Of a DNA stretch of 64,000 bases, positions 1 through 8,029 are shown one piece after another. Numbering within the stretch: position 1 is the first letter of the stretch; every line of letters begins with the position of its first letter. This DNA comes from Thalassovita mediterranea (GTDB taxonomy: Bacteria; Pseudomonadota; Alphaproteobacteria; Rhodobacterales; Rhodobacteraceae), in the NCBI RefSeq assembly GCF_001458435.1, contig NZ_CYSF01000017.1, positions 1 through 64,000 of the forward strand. Reading direction: 5' to 3'. Made by a program: the position numbers and the translations under genes. The notes beneath the pieces are model-generated. The model was not told the origin of the DNA. It saw nothing but the letters and a program-made list of their open reading frames with translations, and searched no databases.

Positions 1-745
1 GGCGGGCGCGGCTTTGATTGAGGCGGTAGCTTTCGCCGTTCATCTCGAGGATGTTGACGTGGTGTGTCAGCCGGTCCAGCAGCGCGCCGGTCAGGCGTTC
101 GGTGCCGAAGGTTTCGGTCCACTCCTCGAAGGGCAGGTTGCTTGTGATCAGGGTCGACCCTCGCTCGTAGCGCTGTGAGATCAGCTCGAACAGAAGCTCG
201 GCGCCGGTTTTGCTCAAGGGGACGAATCCCAGCTCGTCGATGATCAGCAGTTTGACCTTGGCGAGTTTGCGCTGGAGTTGCAGGAGGCGTTTTTCGTCGC
301 GGGCCTCCATCATCTCGTGCACGAGGGCTGCGGCGGTCACGAAGGCGACAGGCAATCCTTTCTGGCAGGCAGCCAGTCCCAGCCCGAGGGCGACATGGGT
401 CTTGCCGGTGCCGGAGGGACCGAGCGCGATCACATTCTCCTTGCGTTCGATCCATTCGCAGCGCGCCAGCTCCAGCACCATCATCTTGTTGAGCGACGGG
501 ATCGCCTTGAAGTCGAAGCTGTCCAGGCTTTTGATGGTCGGGAACTTTGCGGCCTTGATCCGGCGTTCCACCATGCGCCGTTCCCGGTCGATCAGTTCCA
601 GCTCGGTCAGCCGGGCCAGGTAACGCACGTGATCTACGCCTTCAGCGGCGCAGATACGGGCCTGCTTGTCATGTTCACGCAGGAACGTGGGCAGCCGAAG
701 CGTTTTGAGATGGTGGGCCAGCAGCAGTTCGGGTGCATCCGTCAT
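1..745 (-). CDS. istB: IstB-like ATP-binding transposition helper, cut by the window edge
   Basis: This is the ATPase partner of the IS21 transposase. The frame opens with ATG at 745, overlapping the istA stop as ATGA, and runs 248 codons to base 1 without a stop. A Walker A motif (GPSGTGKTH) lies near residue 108 and a Walker B-like KLLIIDELGF follows about 60 residues later, the usual AAA+ arrangement of IstB. The family is generally about 250 residues, so only a few C-terminal residues should be missing. Family knowledge: IstB binds DNA and ATP and directs IstA to the target. It appears intact as far as visible. Confidence 0.93.
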   Translation of the reverse strand, partial: MTDAPELLLAHHLKTLRLPTFLREHDKQARICAAEGVDHVRYLARLTELELIDRERRMVERRIKAAKFPTIKSLDSFDFKAIPSLNKMMVLELARCEWIERKENVIALGPSGTGKTHVALGLGLAACQKGLPVAFVTAAALVHEMMEARDEKRLLQLQRKLAKVKLLIIDELGFVPLSKTGAELLFELISQRYERGSTLITSNLPFEEWTETFGTERLTGALLDRLTHHVNILEMNGESYRLNQSRAR

Positions 746-2247
746 GCCCCACCTCCTGCCAGCAGGCTCATGTAGGATGCGGCGGAGGTGGTGGTGATGT
801 TGGTTCTGGGCAGGAAGGGATAGACATCCAGATCCAGCCTCGGAGGCCTTTGCTCGACCCTGCACAAGATCAGGTGCTTGATTGCATCGAAGCTGACCGC
901 TCCCATTCGCAGGGCATCTTTGACGGCAAGATGCAGCACGTCAATCTCGAAGCGCTCCAGAAGGCGCAGGACCTGCACATACTCGCGCTTGCCGGCCTTT
1001 CCCTGCCGGGCTTCCAGCAGTCGGCGCAGGGTTTTGAACGCTTCGGGCAACTCCCAGCCCTGCAGAGGCGCGGCCTGATCGAAGGACATGATCTTGCGTT
1101 CGATCAGCGCCAGGTAATGCAGTGGATCAAACACCATGTCGCCGGTGTCATAGGAGCGCGAATGCTCAGCGATCACCTCGGCGCCGCAGCCGATGACAAC
1201 CCGGGTCACGAAGCCCTTGATCCAGACCGCACGGTGGCCGTAGGCAACCGGCACCGAGTAATCATTGCCGCGATAACGCACCACCGATGTCGATGTGACC
1301 TGGCCACTTTGCAACTCACAGGCCTCAAAGGGGGTGCCGGGCAAATCCCGCATCGCCGCGAGATCGGCCTTCAGCCGTTCCCCGATGCTGACCTTGTGGC
1401 CACGCAGAACATCACCCTGGCGCTTGCGGCACTGCTCTTCCAGGTGAGCGTTGAACGCGTGCCAGTCCGGAAAGGACGGGATCGGCACCATGAAGTTGCG
1501 ACGTCCGTAGCCGACCAGCCCCTCCACGGCCCCTTTGTCATTGCCCTTGCCGGGACGGCCATAGCGGTCCCGGATCACGTAATGCGACAACATCGCGCTG
1601 AACCGCTGGGTTCTTTGCCGGGAGCCATCCGGCAGAATCCGGGCCACCAGACAGCGGTCATTGTCATAAAGAACCGACTGGGGAACCGCGCCGAAGAACG
1701 CAAAGGCATGGACATGGCCGTCAAGCCACGCCTCGGTATTGGCCGCAGGATAGGCCCGGATGTAGCATGCGTCGCTGTGCGGCAGATCGAGGGCAAAGAA
1801 GTGTGCCTTCTGCTCGACGCCGCCGATCACGACAAGCGCTTCACCAAAATCGGCCTGTGCATGACCGGGCGGATGGCTCAGCGGCACGAACATCTCCTTG
1901 CCGGTCCGCTTCCGGTCTCGAACGTAATCCTTGACGATGGTGTAGCTGCCATCAAAACCGCACTCGTCCCGCAACCGCTCGAAAATACGCTTGGCGGTGT
2001 GACGCTGCTTGCGAGGGCGGCTCCTGTCTTCAGCAAGCCATTGGTCCATCTGGCTGGTGAACGCATCCAGCTTCGGGCGCCTGATCGGCGCTGTCCGCCG
2101 ATATCCCGGCGGTTCCGAATAGGCCAACATCTTCGCAACACTGTCCCGGCTGATCCCAAAATCCCGGGCAATCTGACGCCCGCTCAATCCATCCTGGAAA
2201 TGAGCGTGACGCACCTTCAAATACAAGTCCACGGTGTATATCCCCAA
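742..2247 (-). CDS. istA: IS21-family transposase IstA
   Basis: A 501-residue DDE transposase. The N-terminus has a helix-turn-helix (SGRQIARDFGISRDSVAKML) for end recognition. The catalytic core shows the first Asp in HAQADFGEA, the second in VLYDND and the Glu in DKGAVEGLVGY, so the acidic triad looks complete. Length and order (istA then istB with ATGA overlap) match IS21. No frameshift or internal stop is present, so the element may still be mobile. A long open frame on the opposite strand across the gene is a high-GC shadow. Confidence 0.95.
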   Translation of the reverse strand: MGIYTVDLYLKVRHAHFQDGLSGRQIARDFGISRDSVAKMLAYSEPPGYRRTAPIRRPKLDAFTSQMDQWLAEDRSRPRKQRHTAKRIFERLRDECGFDGSYTIVKDYVRDRKRTGKEMFVPLSHPPGHAQADFGEALVVIGGVEQKAHFFALDLPHSDACYIRAYPAANTEAWLDGHVHAFAFFGAVPQSVLYDNDRCLVARILPDGSRQRTQRFSAMLSHYVIRDRYGRPGKGNDKGAVEGLVGYGRRNFMVPIPSFPDWHAFNAHLEEQCRKRQGDVLRGHKVSIGERLKADLAAMRDLPGTPFEACELQSGQVTSTSVVRYRGNDYSVPVAYGHRAVWIKGFVTRVVIGCGAEVIAEHSRSYDTGDMVFDPLHYLALIERKIMSFDQAAPLQGWELPEAFKTLRRLLEARQGKAGKREYVQVLRLLERFEIDVLHLAVKDALRMGAVSFDAIKHLILCRVEQRPPRLDLDVYPFLPRTNITTTSAASYMSLLAGGGA

Positions 2248-2305
2248 GCCCTCCCGAAATCCGAAAGGGCAAAAGTGGACGACTTTTACGCCGCCCGCGA
2301 CAACA

Positions 2306-3232
2306 CTATGCCGTCGCTACCGTGGCCGAGTATTGCTCCGCCGTTCACACATAAGTTACAAACCGTACAAATTCGGGGATAACAACCTGTCGCTGATGGG
2401 CGACTACTACGGGATGCGGATGATCAACGAACGCTTCTGCCGTCTGGCGCGTTCCGTTTTTCTACCGATGCTGCGTCTACAGCCGCGGATTTCGTCCTTC
2501 CCGCCCGAGATCAAGACATTTTCGGATTACACCGATCAGGTGGAAAACTTTGTCTCGCTGACCACCAGTCGGATTGAAGCGCTGCGCGGATCGCAGATGC
2601 TGGTGATCCCGCCGGATTTCGTGTCGATGCTGACCAATAGCTATTATGGTGGCGATATCAGCGCCCTGCAGGTGGCGCGCACGGAATTTACCGGCACCGA
2701 ACAGCGGGTGATCGAACTGGTATCCAACGGGCTGAACGAACAGCTGGAACTGGCCTGGCGCGATCTGATGCCTATCCATTTCGAATTGCAGGCACGTGAA
2801 GAGAACCTCAGTTTTGCCTCCTTCGCGGATGCCGATGATATGGTGATCAACTGTTCCTTTATGGTGCAGCTGCCCGATACGGATCCGGCGAACTTTGATG
2901 TGATTTACCCGCTGCAAACGCTGAAACCGATTGCCGCACAGCTGCGTTCGCGCATGCACTCTGACCTGATGGAAGAGGACATGACATGGCGCGAAAAACT
3001 GGAACAAGCGGTGCTGCAGGTGCCGCTGGACGTCACCGCCATTCTGGCCGAACCGCAACTGCCCCTTGGCCGCATTGGCCAGGTCGCGGCGGGCGACGTG
3101 GTGCCGGTGGCGATGACCCCTGCCCCGAAACTGATCGTCGAAGGCCGGCCCCTGTTTGATGCCGACCTTGGCGAAGCCTCTGGCAAATCTGCCCTGAACC
3201 TGACCCGCCGTCTGGCGGAAACCACCTCTTAA
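2306..3232 (+). pseudogene. fliM: fliM remnant (flagellar motor switch protein), 5' end removed by IS21
   Basis: The frame from the IS end to TAA at 3230-3232 encodes about 308 FliM-like residues. It starts just before YKPYKFGDNNLSL, which corresponds to the beginning of the FliM middle domain, runs through the middle domain (QPRISSFPPEIKTF, TSRIEALRGSQ), and ends with a SpoA/FliMN_C domain (LPLGRIGQVAAGDVVPVAM). Missing are the native start, the ribosome site and the N-terminal segment where FliM carries its CheY-P-binding EIDALL-type motif. The open frame continues upstream into IS DNA to an ATG at 2234, which would give a chimeric protein; nothing suggests it is functional. fliN follows 42 bases downstream. 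Confidence 0.85.
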
Positions 3233-3274
3233 GATGCCCGCAACCGGCAAAGACCCCGAAGTAAAAGGATCGTT

Positions 3275-3619
3275 GTGATGAGTGATGACACCGTGATGGA
3301 AGAAACCGCAGGTCTGCCCGCCACCTCTGGCGCGGGTTTGCCGGATACCACGGATCAGGGCCTGCTCGGCGGGCTGGGCGTCCTCGACTCGGTCAAGGTA
3401 CGCCTGACGGTGGAGGTTGGGCGCACCCAGATCACCATCGAGGATCTGCTGAAACTGAACGAAGGATCGGTTGTGGAACTGGACCGCATGGCGGGTGATC
3501 CGCTGGATATCCAGATCAACGGAACCACAATCGCCAAGGGCGAGGTCGTGGTGATCGGCGAACGCTTCGGCATCCGGTTTGGCGATATTGTCGACCCCAA
3601 GGATCGGGTGAACATCTGA
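3275..3619 (+). CDS. fliN: Flagellar motor switch protein FliN
   Basis: A 114-residue protein (113 from the ATG at 3278, which has AAAGGAT 7 bases upstream and is preferred over the GTG at 3275). Residues about 38-110 form a SpoA domain with the FliN hallmarks VRLTVEVGRTQITIEDLLKL, GSVVELDR, and the end GERFGIRFGDIV. FliN forms the lower C-ring with FliM and interacts with the export ATPase. The short N-terminal extension is Gly/Thr-rich and probably disordered. It follows the disrupted fliM, so its transcription may be altered by the insertion. Confidence 0.95.
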   Translation: MMSDDTVMEETAGLPATSGAGLPDTTDQGLLGGLGVLDSVKVRLTVEVGRTQITIEDLLKLNEGSVVELDRMAGDPLDIQINGTTIAKGEVVVIGERFGIRFGDIVDPKDRVNI

Positions 3620-3636
3620 TCCATAAGCCCTAAAAT

Positions 3637-3656
3637 CAGGGGGCGCCCGCCCCCTG
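3637..3656 (+). terminator. Possible weak terminator after fliN
   Basis: A GC-rich inverted repeat (GGGGGCGcccgCCCCC) lies 18 bases after the fliN stop and before the fliO promoter. It lacks a clear T-run, so termination is uncertain. Confidence 0.4.
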
Positions 3657-3729
3657 CCATCCCCTAAAATCACGCAGGCCATGCGCCCGTGCGAATTTTG
3701 CTGCGCCAGTGGCAAATCGCGCGATCACT

Positions 3730-3744
3730 TGGCACGAAACATGC
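3730..3744 (+). promoter_or_regulatory. Sigma-54 (RpoN) type promoter for fliO-flhB
   Basis: TGGCACGAAACATGC matches the -24/-12 consensus TGGCACG-N4-TTGC at all but one defined position, with exact GG-to-GC spacing. It lies 39 bases before the fliO ATG in the only sizeable gap of the flagellar run. From established knowledge, Rhodobacter sphaeroides transcribes flagellar genes, including the fliO operon, with a sigma-54. The site therefore predicts an independent transcription unit that would survive polar effects of the upstream IS. Confidence 0.75.
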
Positions 3745-3782
3745 CCCCAATTGGTCATCAAGGCCGATAGGAGAGGCGTGTT

Positions 3783-4091
3783 ATGGATATTGTCACAATT
3801 GATCAGCTGCTGACTGTGGGGGGCTTTCTGGCTGTCCTTTTGGCGGCGCTTTATGTGGTGCAGGCCAACAAGGGCAAGCTGAAGGGCAAACTGTCTACAG
3901 ATCGCCGCATGGCGATTACCGAGGTGACCGCGCTGGGGGCAGACAGCCGCGCGATGTTGCTGGATGTAGACGGGCAAGAGTTTCTGATCGTCACCGCCAA
4001 ACGTCAGGCACCGGTTGTGACCCCGCTGAATGTCAAAGCCGCAGCCGCAGCCCCTGCAGAGGTCGCCCAGATCGCACAGGTGGCCGCATGA
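3783..4091 (+). CDS. fliO: Flagellar export protein FliO
   Basis: A 102-residue protein with one N-terminal membrane helix (LLTVGGFLAVLLAALYVVQA, residues about 9-28), a basic stretch, then a small beta-rich cytoplasmic domain (MAITEVTALGADSRAMLLDVDGQEFLIV) typical of FliO. The tail is Ala/Pro-rich. FliO assists assembly of the FliP ring in the export gate. It is first in the fliOPQR-flhB run, preceded by the sigma-54-like promoter and an AGGAG-like site before ATG 3783. The stop overlaps the fliP start. Confidence 0.9.
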   Translation: MDIVTIDQLLTVGGFLAVLLAALYVVQANKGKLKGKLSTDRRMAITEVTALGADSRAMLLDVDGQEFLIVTAKRQAPVVTPLNVKAAAAAPAEVAQIAQVAA

Positions 4092-4849
4092 TGCGCGTGA
4101 CTGCCCCCCTCCTCCTCATTACGGCGGCAACGCTCACCGCCTCCCCCGCCCTGTCGCAGGGCCTGCCCGCGCTGGAACTGATCGGCCCAGGCGGCGGTGA
4201 AAGTACGAAATACTCCCTCTCCCTGCAGATCCTCGCCCTGATGACCGCGCTGACGGTGCTGCCGTCGATTGTCCTGGGGATGAGCGCCTTTACCCGCATC
4301 ATCATCGTCCTGTCGATCCTGCGTCAGGCATTGGGCACACAGCAGACGCCGCCCAATCAGGTGCTGGTGGCGATCGCGCTATTCCTTGGCTTCTTCGTCA
4401 TGCAGCCGATGCTGACGCAAGTGTATGACAGCGCCGTTGCCCCCTATCTGGATGGCAACATGGCCGCGCCCGAGGCGCTGCAGCGTGCCCGTGTGCTAAT
4501 CAGCGGCTTCCTGATCGAAAACACCCGCCAGAACGACCTGATGATGTTCATGGATCTGTCGGGCAGTGGCCCTTACGAGACAAATGAGGATGTACCGCTG
4601 TCGGTGATGCTGCCCGCCTTCATCACCTCGGAACTGAAAACCGCGTTTCAGATCGGGTTCCTGCTGTTCCTGCCATTTCTGGTGATCGACATGGTGATCG
4701 CATCGATCCTGATGGCGCTGGGTATGATGATGCTGTCGCCGATGCTGGTGTCGCTGCCGTTCAAGTTGCTGCTGTTTGTGCTGGTCGATGGCTGGGCGCT
4801 GACCATGGGGTCGCTTGTCAATTCATTCGCCAGCGGTGTCGGAGGATAA
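4088..4849 (+). CDS. fliP: Flagellar export gate protein FliP
   Basis: A 253-residue FliP of normal length. Residues 1-23 form a cleavable-type signal peptide ending ASPALSQ, as FliP usually has. Signature segments are LTVLPSIVLGMSAFTRIIIVLSILR, QTPPNQVLVAIALFLGFFVM and the C-terminal VIDMVIASILMALGMMMLSP. Four membrane segments are predicted. With FliQ and FliR it forms the export gate of the flagellar basal body. Tandem ATGs at 4088 and 4091 both overlap or abut the fliO stop, indicating coupled translation. Confidence 0.96.
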   Translation: MMRVTAPLLLITAATLTASPALSQGLPALELIGPGGGESTKYSLSLQILALMTALTVLPSIVLGMSAFTRIIIVLSILRQALGTQQTPPNQVLVAIALFLGFFVMQPMLTQVYDSAVAPYLDGNMAAPEALQRARVLISGFLIENTRQNDLMMFMDLSGSGPYETNEDVPLSVMLPAFITSELKTAFQIGFLLFLPFLVIDMVIASILMALGMMMLSPMLVSLPFKLLLFVLVDGWALTMGSLVNSFASGVGG

Positions 4850-4852
4850 GAG

Positions 4853-5119
4853 ATGGATTTTGACGCAAATATCGAACAGCTACAGATCGCCTACTGGAAG
4901 ATCCTGATGACCGCTGGCCCCGTTCTGGGCATCGCGCTGGCCGTTGGTCTGACCGTTGGTATCATTCAGGCTGCCACCTCAATCAACGAGGCAACGCTGT
5001 CCTTCGTGCCGAAACTGGCCATCGTGCTGCTGACCATGGGCCTGGCATCCGGGTTCATGCTGACCACGATGTCAGACTACTTTATCCATATTTTTGAACT
5101 GGTTGCGAATATCCGCTGA
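4853..5119 (+). CDS. fliQ: Flagellar export gate protein FliQ
   Basis: An 88-residue protein with two hydrophobic hairpin helices (GPVLGIALAVGLTVGIIQAATSINEATLSFVPKLAIVLL), the standard FliQ pattern including the conserved Gln-Ala-x-Thr-x-Ile-x-Glu motif. GGAGG at 4841-4845 gives a strong ribosome site for ATG 4853. The stop overlaps the fliR start as TGATG. Confidence 0.95.
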   Translation: MDFDANIEQLQIAYWKILMTAGPVLGIALAVGLTVGIIQAATSINEATLSFVPKLAIVLLTMGLASGFMLTTMSDYFIHIFELVANIR

Positions 5120-5940
5120 TGTTTATTGATCTGGTCACATATGACTCTGGCGTGCCGGGGATCGAAATATCAAGACTGCTTGATATCCTCCTCCTCTTCA
5201 TGTTTGCGATGATCCGCATCGGGGCCTTTATCATGGCGGCGCCGATCACTGGCGCCCGTTTTGTGCCGGTGCAGGTGCGCATTGTGACTTCTGTGATCCT
5301 GACCATCCCGGTGATGGCCTATGCCGACCTTCCCACGGTCGAGGCGCTGACCAGCCCCGCCATCGTGGGAATGGTGCTGGGTGAAATTGCGCTGGGTGCC
5401 TCTGCTGGCCTCATCTTGTCCATCTTCTTTGCCGCCGCCACGGTGGCTGGCGATCGGATCGCGACCACCGCGGGCCTTGGCTTTGCGGCGCAGGTGGATC
5501 CGACGAACGGTGCCACCGCCCCCGTGATCTCGCAGCTGTTTAGCCTTGGCCTCTTGGTGCTGTTTGTGTCAACCGACAGCCATCTGACCGCGTTCCGGTT
5601 GGTTCTGGACAGCTACAACCACATCCCGCCCGGCACGGTCTTTGACTTCTCCGGCATTGCGCAGGCGGGTATTGATGCAGGCGGCCATATGTTTGCCCAT
5701 GCGGCGAAACTGATGATGCCTGTGGTATCGGTCCTTCTGCTGGTCAACATGGGCATCGGCGTGATGACCCGTTCGGCCCCGCAGCTGAACATTTTCTCAT
5801 TCGGCTTCCCCCTCACCCTCTCGGTCACCATGGTTCTTCTGTACCTTGGCGCGCCGGTGATGGGGCTGGCTTACGACAAACTGATCGAGGCAGCGATCGA
5901 CGCGCTGACCCAGATGCTAACAGGAGCGGCAAATGGCTGA
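5119..5940 (+). CDS. fliR: Flagellar export gate protein FliR
   Basis: A 273-residue polytopic membrane protein with FliR features: a hydrophobic start (RLLDILLLFMFAMIRIGAFIMAAPI), the segment GLGFAAQVDPTNGATAPVISQLF, and a C-terminal helix before YDKLIEAAIDALTQM. FliR joins FliP and FliQ in the helical export-gate complex. The start is coupled to fliQ (TGATG) and the end overlaps flhB by 8 bases. Confidence 0.95.
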   Translation: MFIDLVTYDSGVPGIEISRLLDILLLFMFAMIRIGAFIMAAPITGARFVPVQVRIVTSVILTIPVMAYADLPTVEALTSPAIVGMVLGEIALGASAGLILSIFFAAATVAGDRIATTAGLGFAAQVDPTNGATAPVISQLFSLGLLVLFVSTDSHLTAFRLVLDSYNHIPPGTVFDFSGIAQAGIDAGGHMFAHAAKLMMPVVSVLLLVNMGIGVMTRSAPQLNIFSFGFPLTLSVTMVLLYLGAPVMGLAYDKLIEAAIDALTQMLTGAANG

Positions 5941-7087
5941 AGGTGGCGCAGGCGACAGTCAGGAAAAAACTGAGGAGCCAACCCCAAAAAAGAAAGCGGA
6001 CGCTAGAAAGGAGGGCAAGACAGTCACCTCCAAAGAAATGTTCGTCTTCGCCTCTATGCTCAGCGCCATTGTGATTTTGATGGCTGGCAGTTTCGCAGGG
6101 CCCATTCTGGCCCGTGATTTTGCCAGCTTTTTCCGTTTTGGCACCGCCGCCAACTTTGACACGCTGATTATGACGCGCCTGCATGACTCACTGCGTCATG
6201 TGCTGATCATCGGCATGGTGCTGGGCGTGCCAATGCTGATTGCCACCGTGGCAATGCAGGCGGCGATGGGTGGCGGGATTCTGTTCGCCACCTCGAACCT
6301 CAAGCCCAAGTTTTCCAAACTGAACCTGTTTAAGGGCATCAAGCGCATGGTGTCCGCCAAAGCGCTGGTGGAACTGCTGAAGGCGGTGATGAAGGTGACC
6401 ATGCTCAGCGCCGCCGCCGGTCTGGTTCTGTGGCAATGGCTGCCGCAACTGTCCACCACCGCGTTCATGGAGGCAGGATCGCAGTTTTCGATGCTGTCGT
6501 CGGTGTCCTATCAGGTGCTGATGGCGCTGGTTCTGGCGCTGGCGATCATCGGTGCGGTGGACCTGATCTGGCAAATCCACAGCATGAACAAACAGCTGAA
6601 AATGTCGCTGCAGGAAATCAAGGATGAGAGCAAACAGACCGAAGGTTCGCCCGAGGTCAAAGGCGCGATCCGCCGCAAACAGATGGAGGCCGCGCAAAAC
6701 GGTGCCTCGCGCCGTGCCGCGCTGGACGATGTGAAGGACGCCACCGCGATCATCACCAACCCCAAACACTTCTCCGTCGCGCTGCGCTATGTTCCCGGTG
6801 AGGATGACGCCCCCCGCGTTCTGGCATTGGGCGAAGGCGCTATGGCGTTCCAGATCCGCGAACTGGCGAAGGAACATGATGTGACCATCCTGCCGGTGCC
6901 GCCGCTGGCCCGTGCGCTTTACTTTACCTCACCGCTTGGTGGGGAAATTCACCCCGGTCTTTATGCGGCAGTGGCGACCATTCTGGCCCACGTCTACCAT
7001 CTGGATCAGGACCCCGATGCCGATCTGCCGGACGTAGATCTGCCCGATGACTTCCGCTTCAACGAACATGGCAAGAAAGCTGCATGA
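5933..7087 (+). CDS. flhB: Flagellar export switch protein FlhB with an atypical cleavage motif
   Basis: A 384-residue FlhB. The N-terminus has the usual charged start (SQEKTEEPTPKKKADARKEG), four membrane segments cover about residues 30-210, then a linker (EIKDESKQTEGSPEVKGAIRRKQ) and the cytoplasmic domain. FlhB cleaves itself at Asn-Pro in the motif NPTH and switches substrate specificity from hook to filament. Here the motif reads NPKH (residues about 277-280): the scissile Asn-Pro and the His are kept but Thr is Lys. The start overlaps fliR by 8 bases with CAGGAG upstream. Confidence 0.95.
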   Translation: MAEGGAGDSQEKTEEPTPKKKADARKEGKTVTSKEMFVFASMLSAIVILMAGSFAGPILARDFASFFRFGTAANFDTLIMTRLHDSLRHVLIIGMVLGVPMLIATVAMQAAMGGGILFATSNLKPKFSKLNLFKGIKRMVSAKALVELLKAVMKVTMLSAAAGLVLWQWLPQLSTTAFMEAGSQFSMLSSVSYQVLMALVLALAIIGAVDLIWQIHSMNKQLKMSLQEIKDESKQTEGSPEVKGAIRRKQMEAAQNGASRRAALDDVKDATAIITNPKHFSVALRYVPGEDDAPRVLALGEGAMAFQIRELAKEHDVTILPVPPLARALYFTSPLGGEIHPGLYAAVATILAHVYHLDQDPDADLPDVDLPDDFRFNEHGKKAA

Positions 7088-7132
7088 TGATCGTGACCGC
7101 CCCAATCGGCGCCCTTATGAAAGGACAATTTG

Positions 7133-7339
7133 ATGCTGAACCGTGAACGTGGCTCTTACGGCCAGATGATTTCCACACTGTGTTTTGCCGGCGTTGGCCT
7201 GTTCCTGCTGAGCGAGGTAGCCGTGCGCGAAGGTGAACCCCTGAAGGTGGCCTTTATGGGATTTTGCGCAGTGTTGTCCCTTGCTGGCGCAGTGCGATTT
7301 CAAATCGCGCGCGTGGCCTCTTGGCTGGGCCGAGAATGA
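7133..7339 (+). CDS. Small two-helix membrane protein of unknown function
   Basis: A 68-residue protein. ATG 7133 has AAGGA 7 bases upstream; a TTG one codon earlier is less likely. It contains two hydrophobic stretches (MISTLCFAGVGLFLLSEVAV and VAFMGFCAVLSLAGAVRF), giving a small two-helix membrane protein. It lies 45 bases after flhB and directly before the terminator, so it is probably the last gene of the flagellar unit. No family was recognised; a flagellar role rests on position only. Confidence 0.65.
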   Translation: MLNRERGSYGQMISTLCFAGVGLFLLSEVAVREGEPLKVAFMGFCAVLSLAGAVRFQIARVASWLGRE

Positions 7340-7438
7340 TCGCGCATTTCGCAATCATTACCCTATTCGTCAGCGAGCGTCAGTATGTCTGCCTGACAGC
7401 CACTGCCCAGCGCAGCAACATTTAAGAGACACCAAAAG

Positions 7439-7474
7439 AAAACGGGTGGCCGAGGGGACCACCCGTTTTCGTCG
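7439..7474 (+). terminator. Intrinsic terminator of the flagellar unit
   Basis: AAAACGGGTGG at 7439-7449 pairs perfectly with CCACCCGTTTT at 7459-7469 around a 9-base loop. A- and T-rich flanks make it usable from both strands, which suits its position between the plus-strand flagellar genes and minus-strand genes beyond. Confidence 0.85.
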
Positions 7475-7565
7475 GAGAGAGAGATATTGCTGCGGAGGCG
7501 GTATTTTTAGGGGACAAACCGCCCCCGCAGACTTGAGGAAACTTTGTTAGAAAACCCGCGCTGGA

Positions 7566-7754
7566 TCAGATCACGGTGTTCGACAGGACAGGAATAAACC
7601 ACAGCCAGAACATCGTCCCGGTCAGCAGGAAGGGCGCCATCCACCAGCCTGACGGCAAGATCGGAGAGGCATCATCCTGACGCTTGTTCACATCAGAACC
7701 GAAACCAACGGGGTGCTGCGTCCCGAAAGCGGCGTTTTGGATCTGTGTCGACAT
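7566..7754 (-). CDS. Small single-span membrane protein, unknown
   Basis: A 62-residue protein starting at ATG 7754, where GAAAGGACGG on the minus strand is a good ribosome site. The open frame extends upstream to 7886, but the site favours this start. The N-terminal half is polar (TQIQNAAFGTQHPVGFGSD); the C-terminus is one membrane helix (WWMAPFLLTGTMFWLWFIPVL). The pattern suggests a tail-anchored accessory subunit, but no family was recognised. The 275 bases between this gene and the next (7755-8029) show no gene or clear motif. Confidence 0.6.
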   Translation of the reverse strand: MSTQIQNAAFGTQHPVGFGSDVNKRQDDASPILPSGWWMAPFLLTGTMFWLWFIPVLSNTVI

Positions 7755-8029
7755 GGCGTCCGTCCTTTCGTTGAATGCCAGCCTGTGCTGTGCATGTTTT
7801 CGATGTACCCAGCATTGCGCAAACCACCCCGCCAGCGCCAGATCACATAGGGCGACCAAACGGGCGATTTCGTCTGGGACTACCAACGAAAGTATGTATT
7901 TATTTCCTTAACACACGGTGAATGGGTTCAAATCCGCTCATCTTTCTGTGTTCGCACGAATCCAGACCACCCGAACGCCCACATGCAGAACACCGCCCAC
8001 AGCGCTTGGCGGCGCGTCTTTTGCCGCTC

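Larger units (their letters stand above)
1..2305 (-). mobile_element. IS21-family insertion sequence, left end outside the window
   Basis: The element carries istA and istB on the minus strand with the ATGA overlap typical of IS21. The end upstream of istA is placed at about 2302-2305, where the minus-strand sequence begins TGT and runs into a GC-rich terminal segment (GGGCGGCGTAAAAGTCG). IS21 elements usually end in TG...CA. From about 2306 the plus strand reads in frame into fliM, so the element sits inside that gene. The other end and any target duplication lie before base 1, so the exact boundary is inferred. Confidence 0.85.

Noticed and set aside
733-2382. A 549-codon open frame on the plus strand across the IS element
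   Set aside because: It lies antisense to istA, shows no recognisable motifs, and is explained by the high-GC third-position pattern of the real gene.
7924-7938. GGGTTCAAATCC resembling a tRNA T-loop
   Set aside because: The T-stem fails at the third pair, and no acceptor stem, anticodon arm or CCA region can be formed around it.
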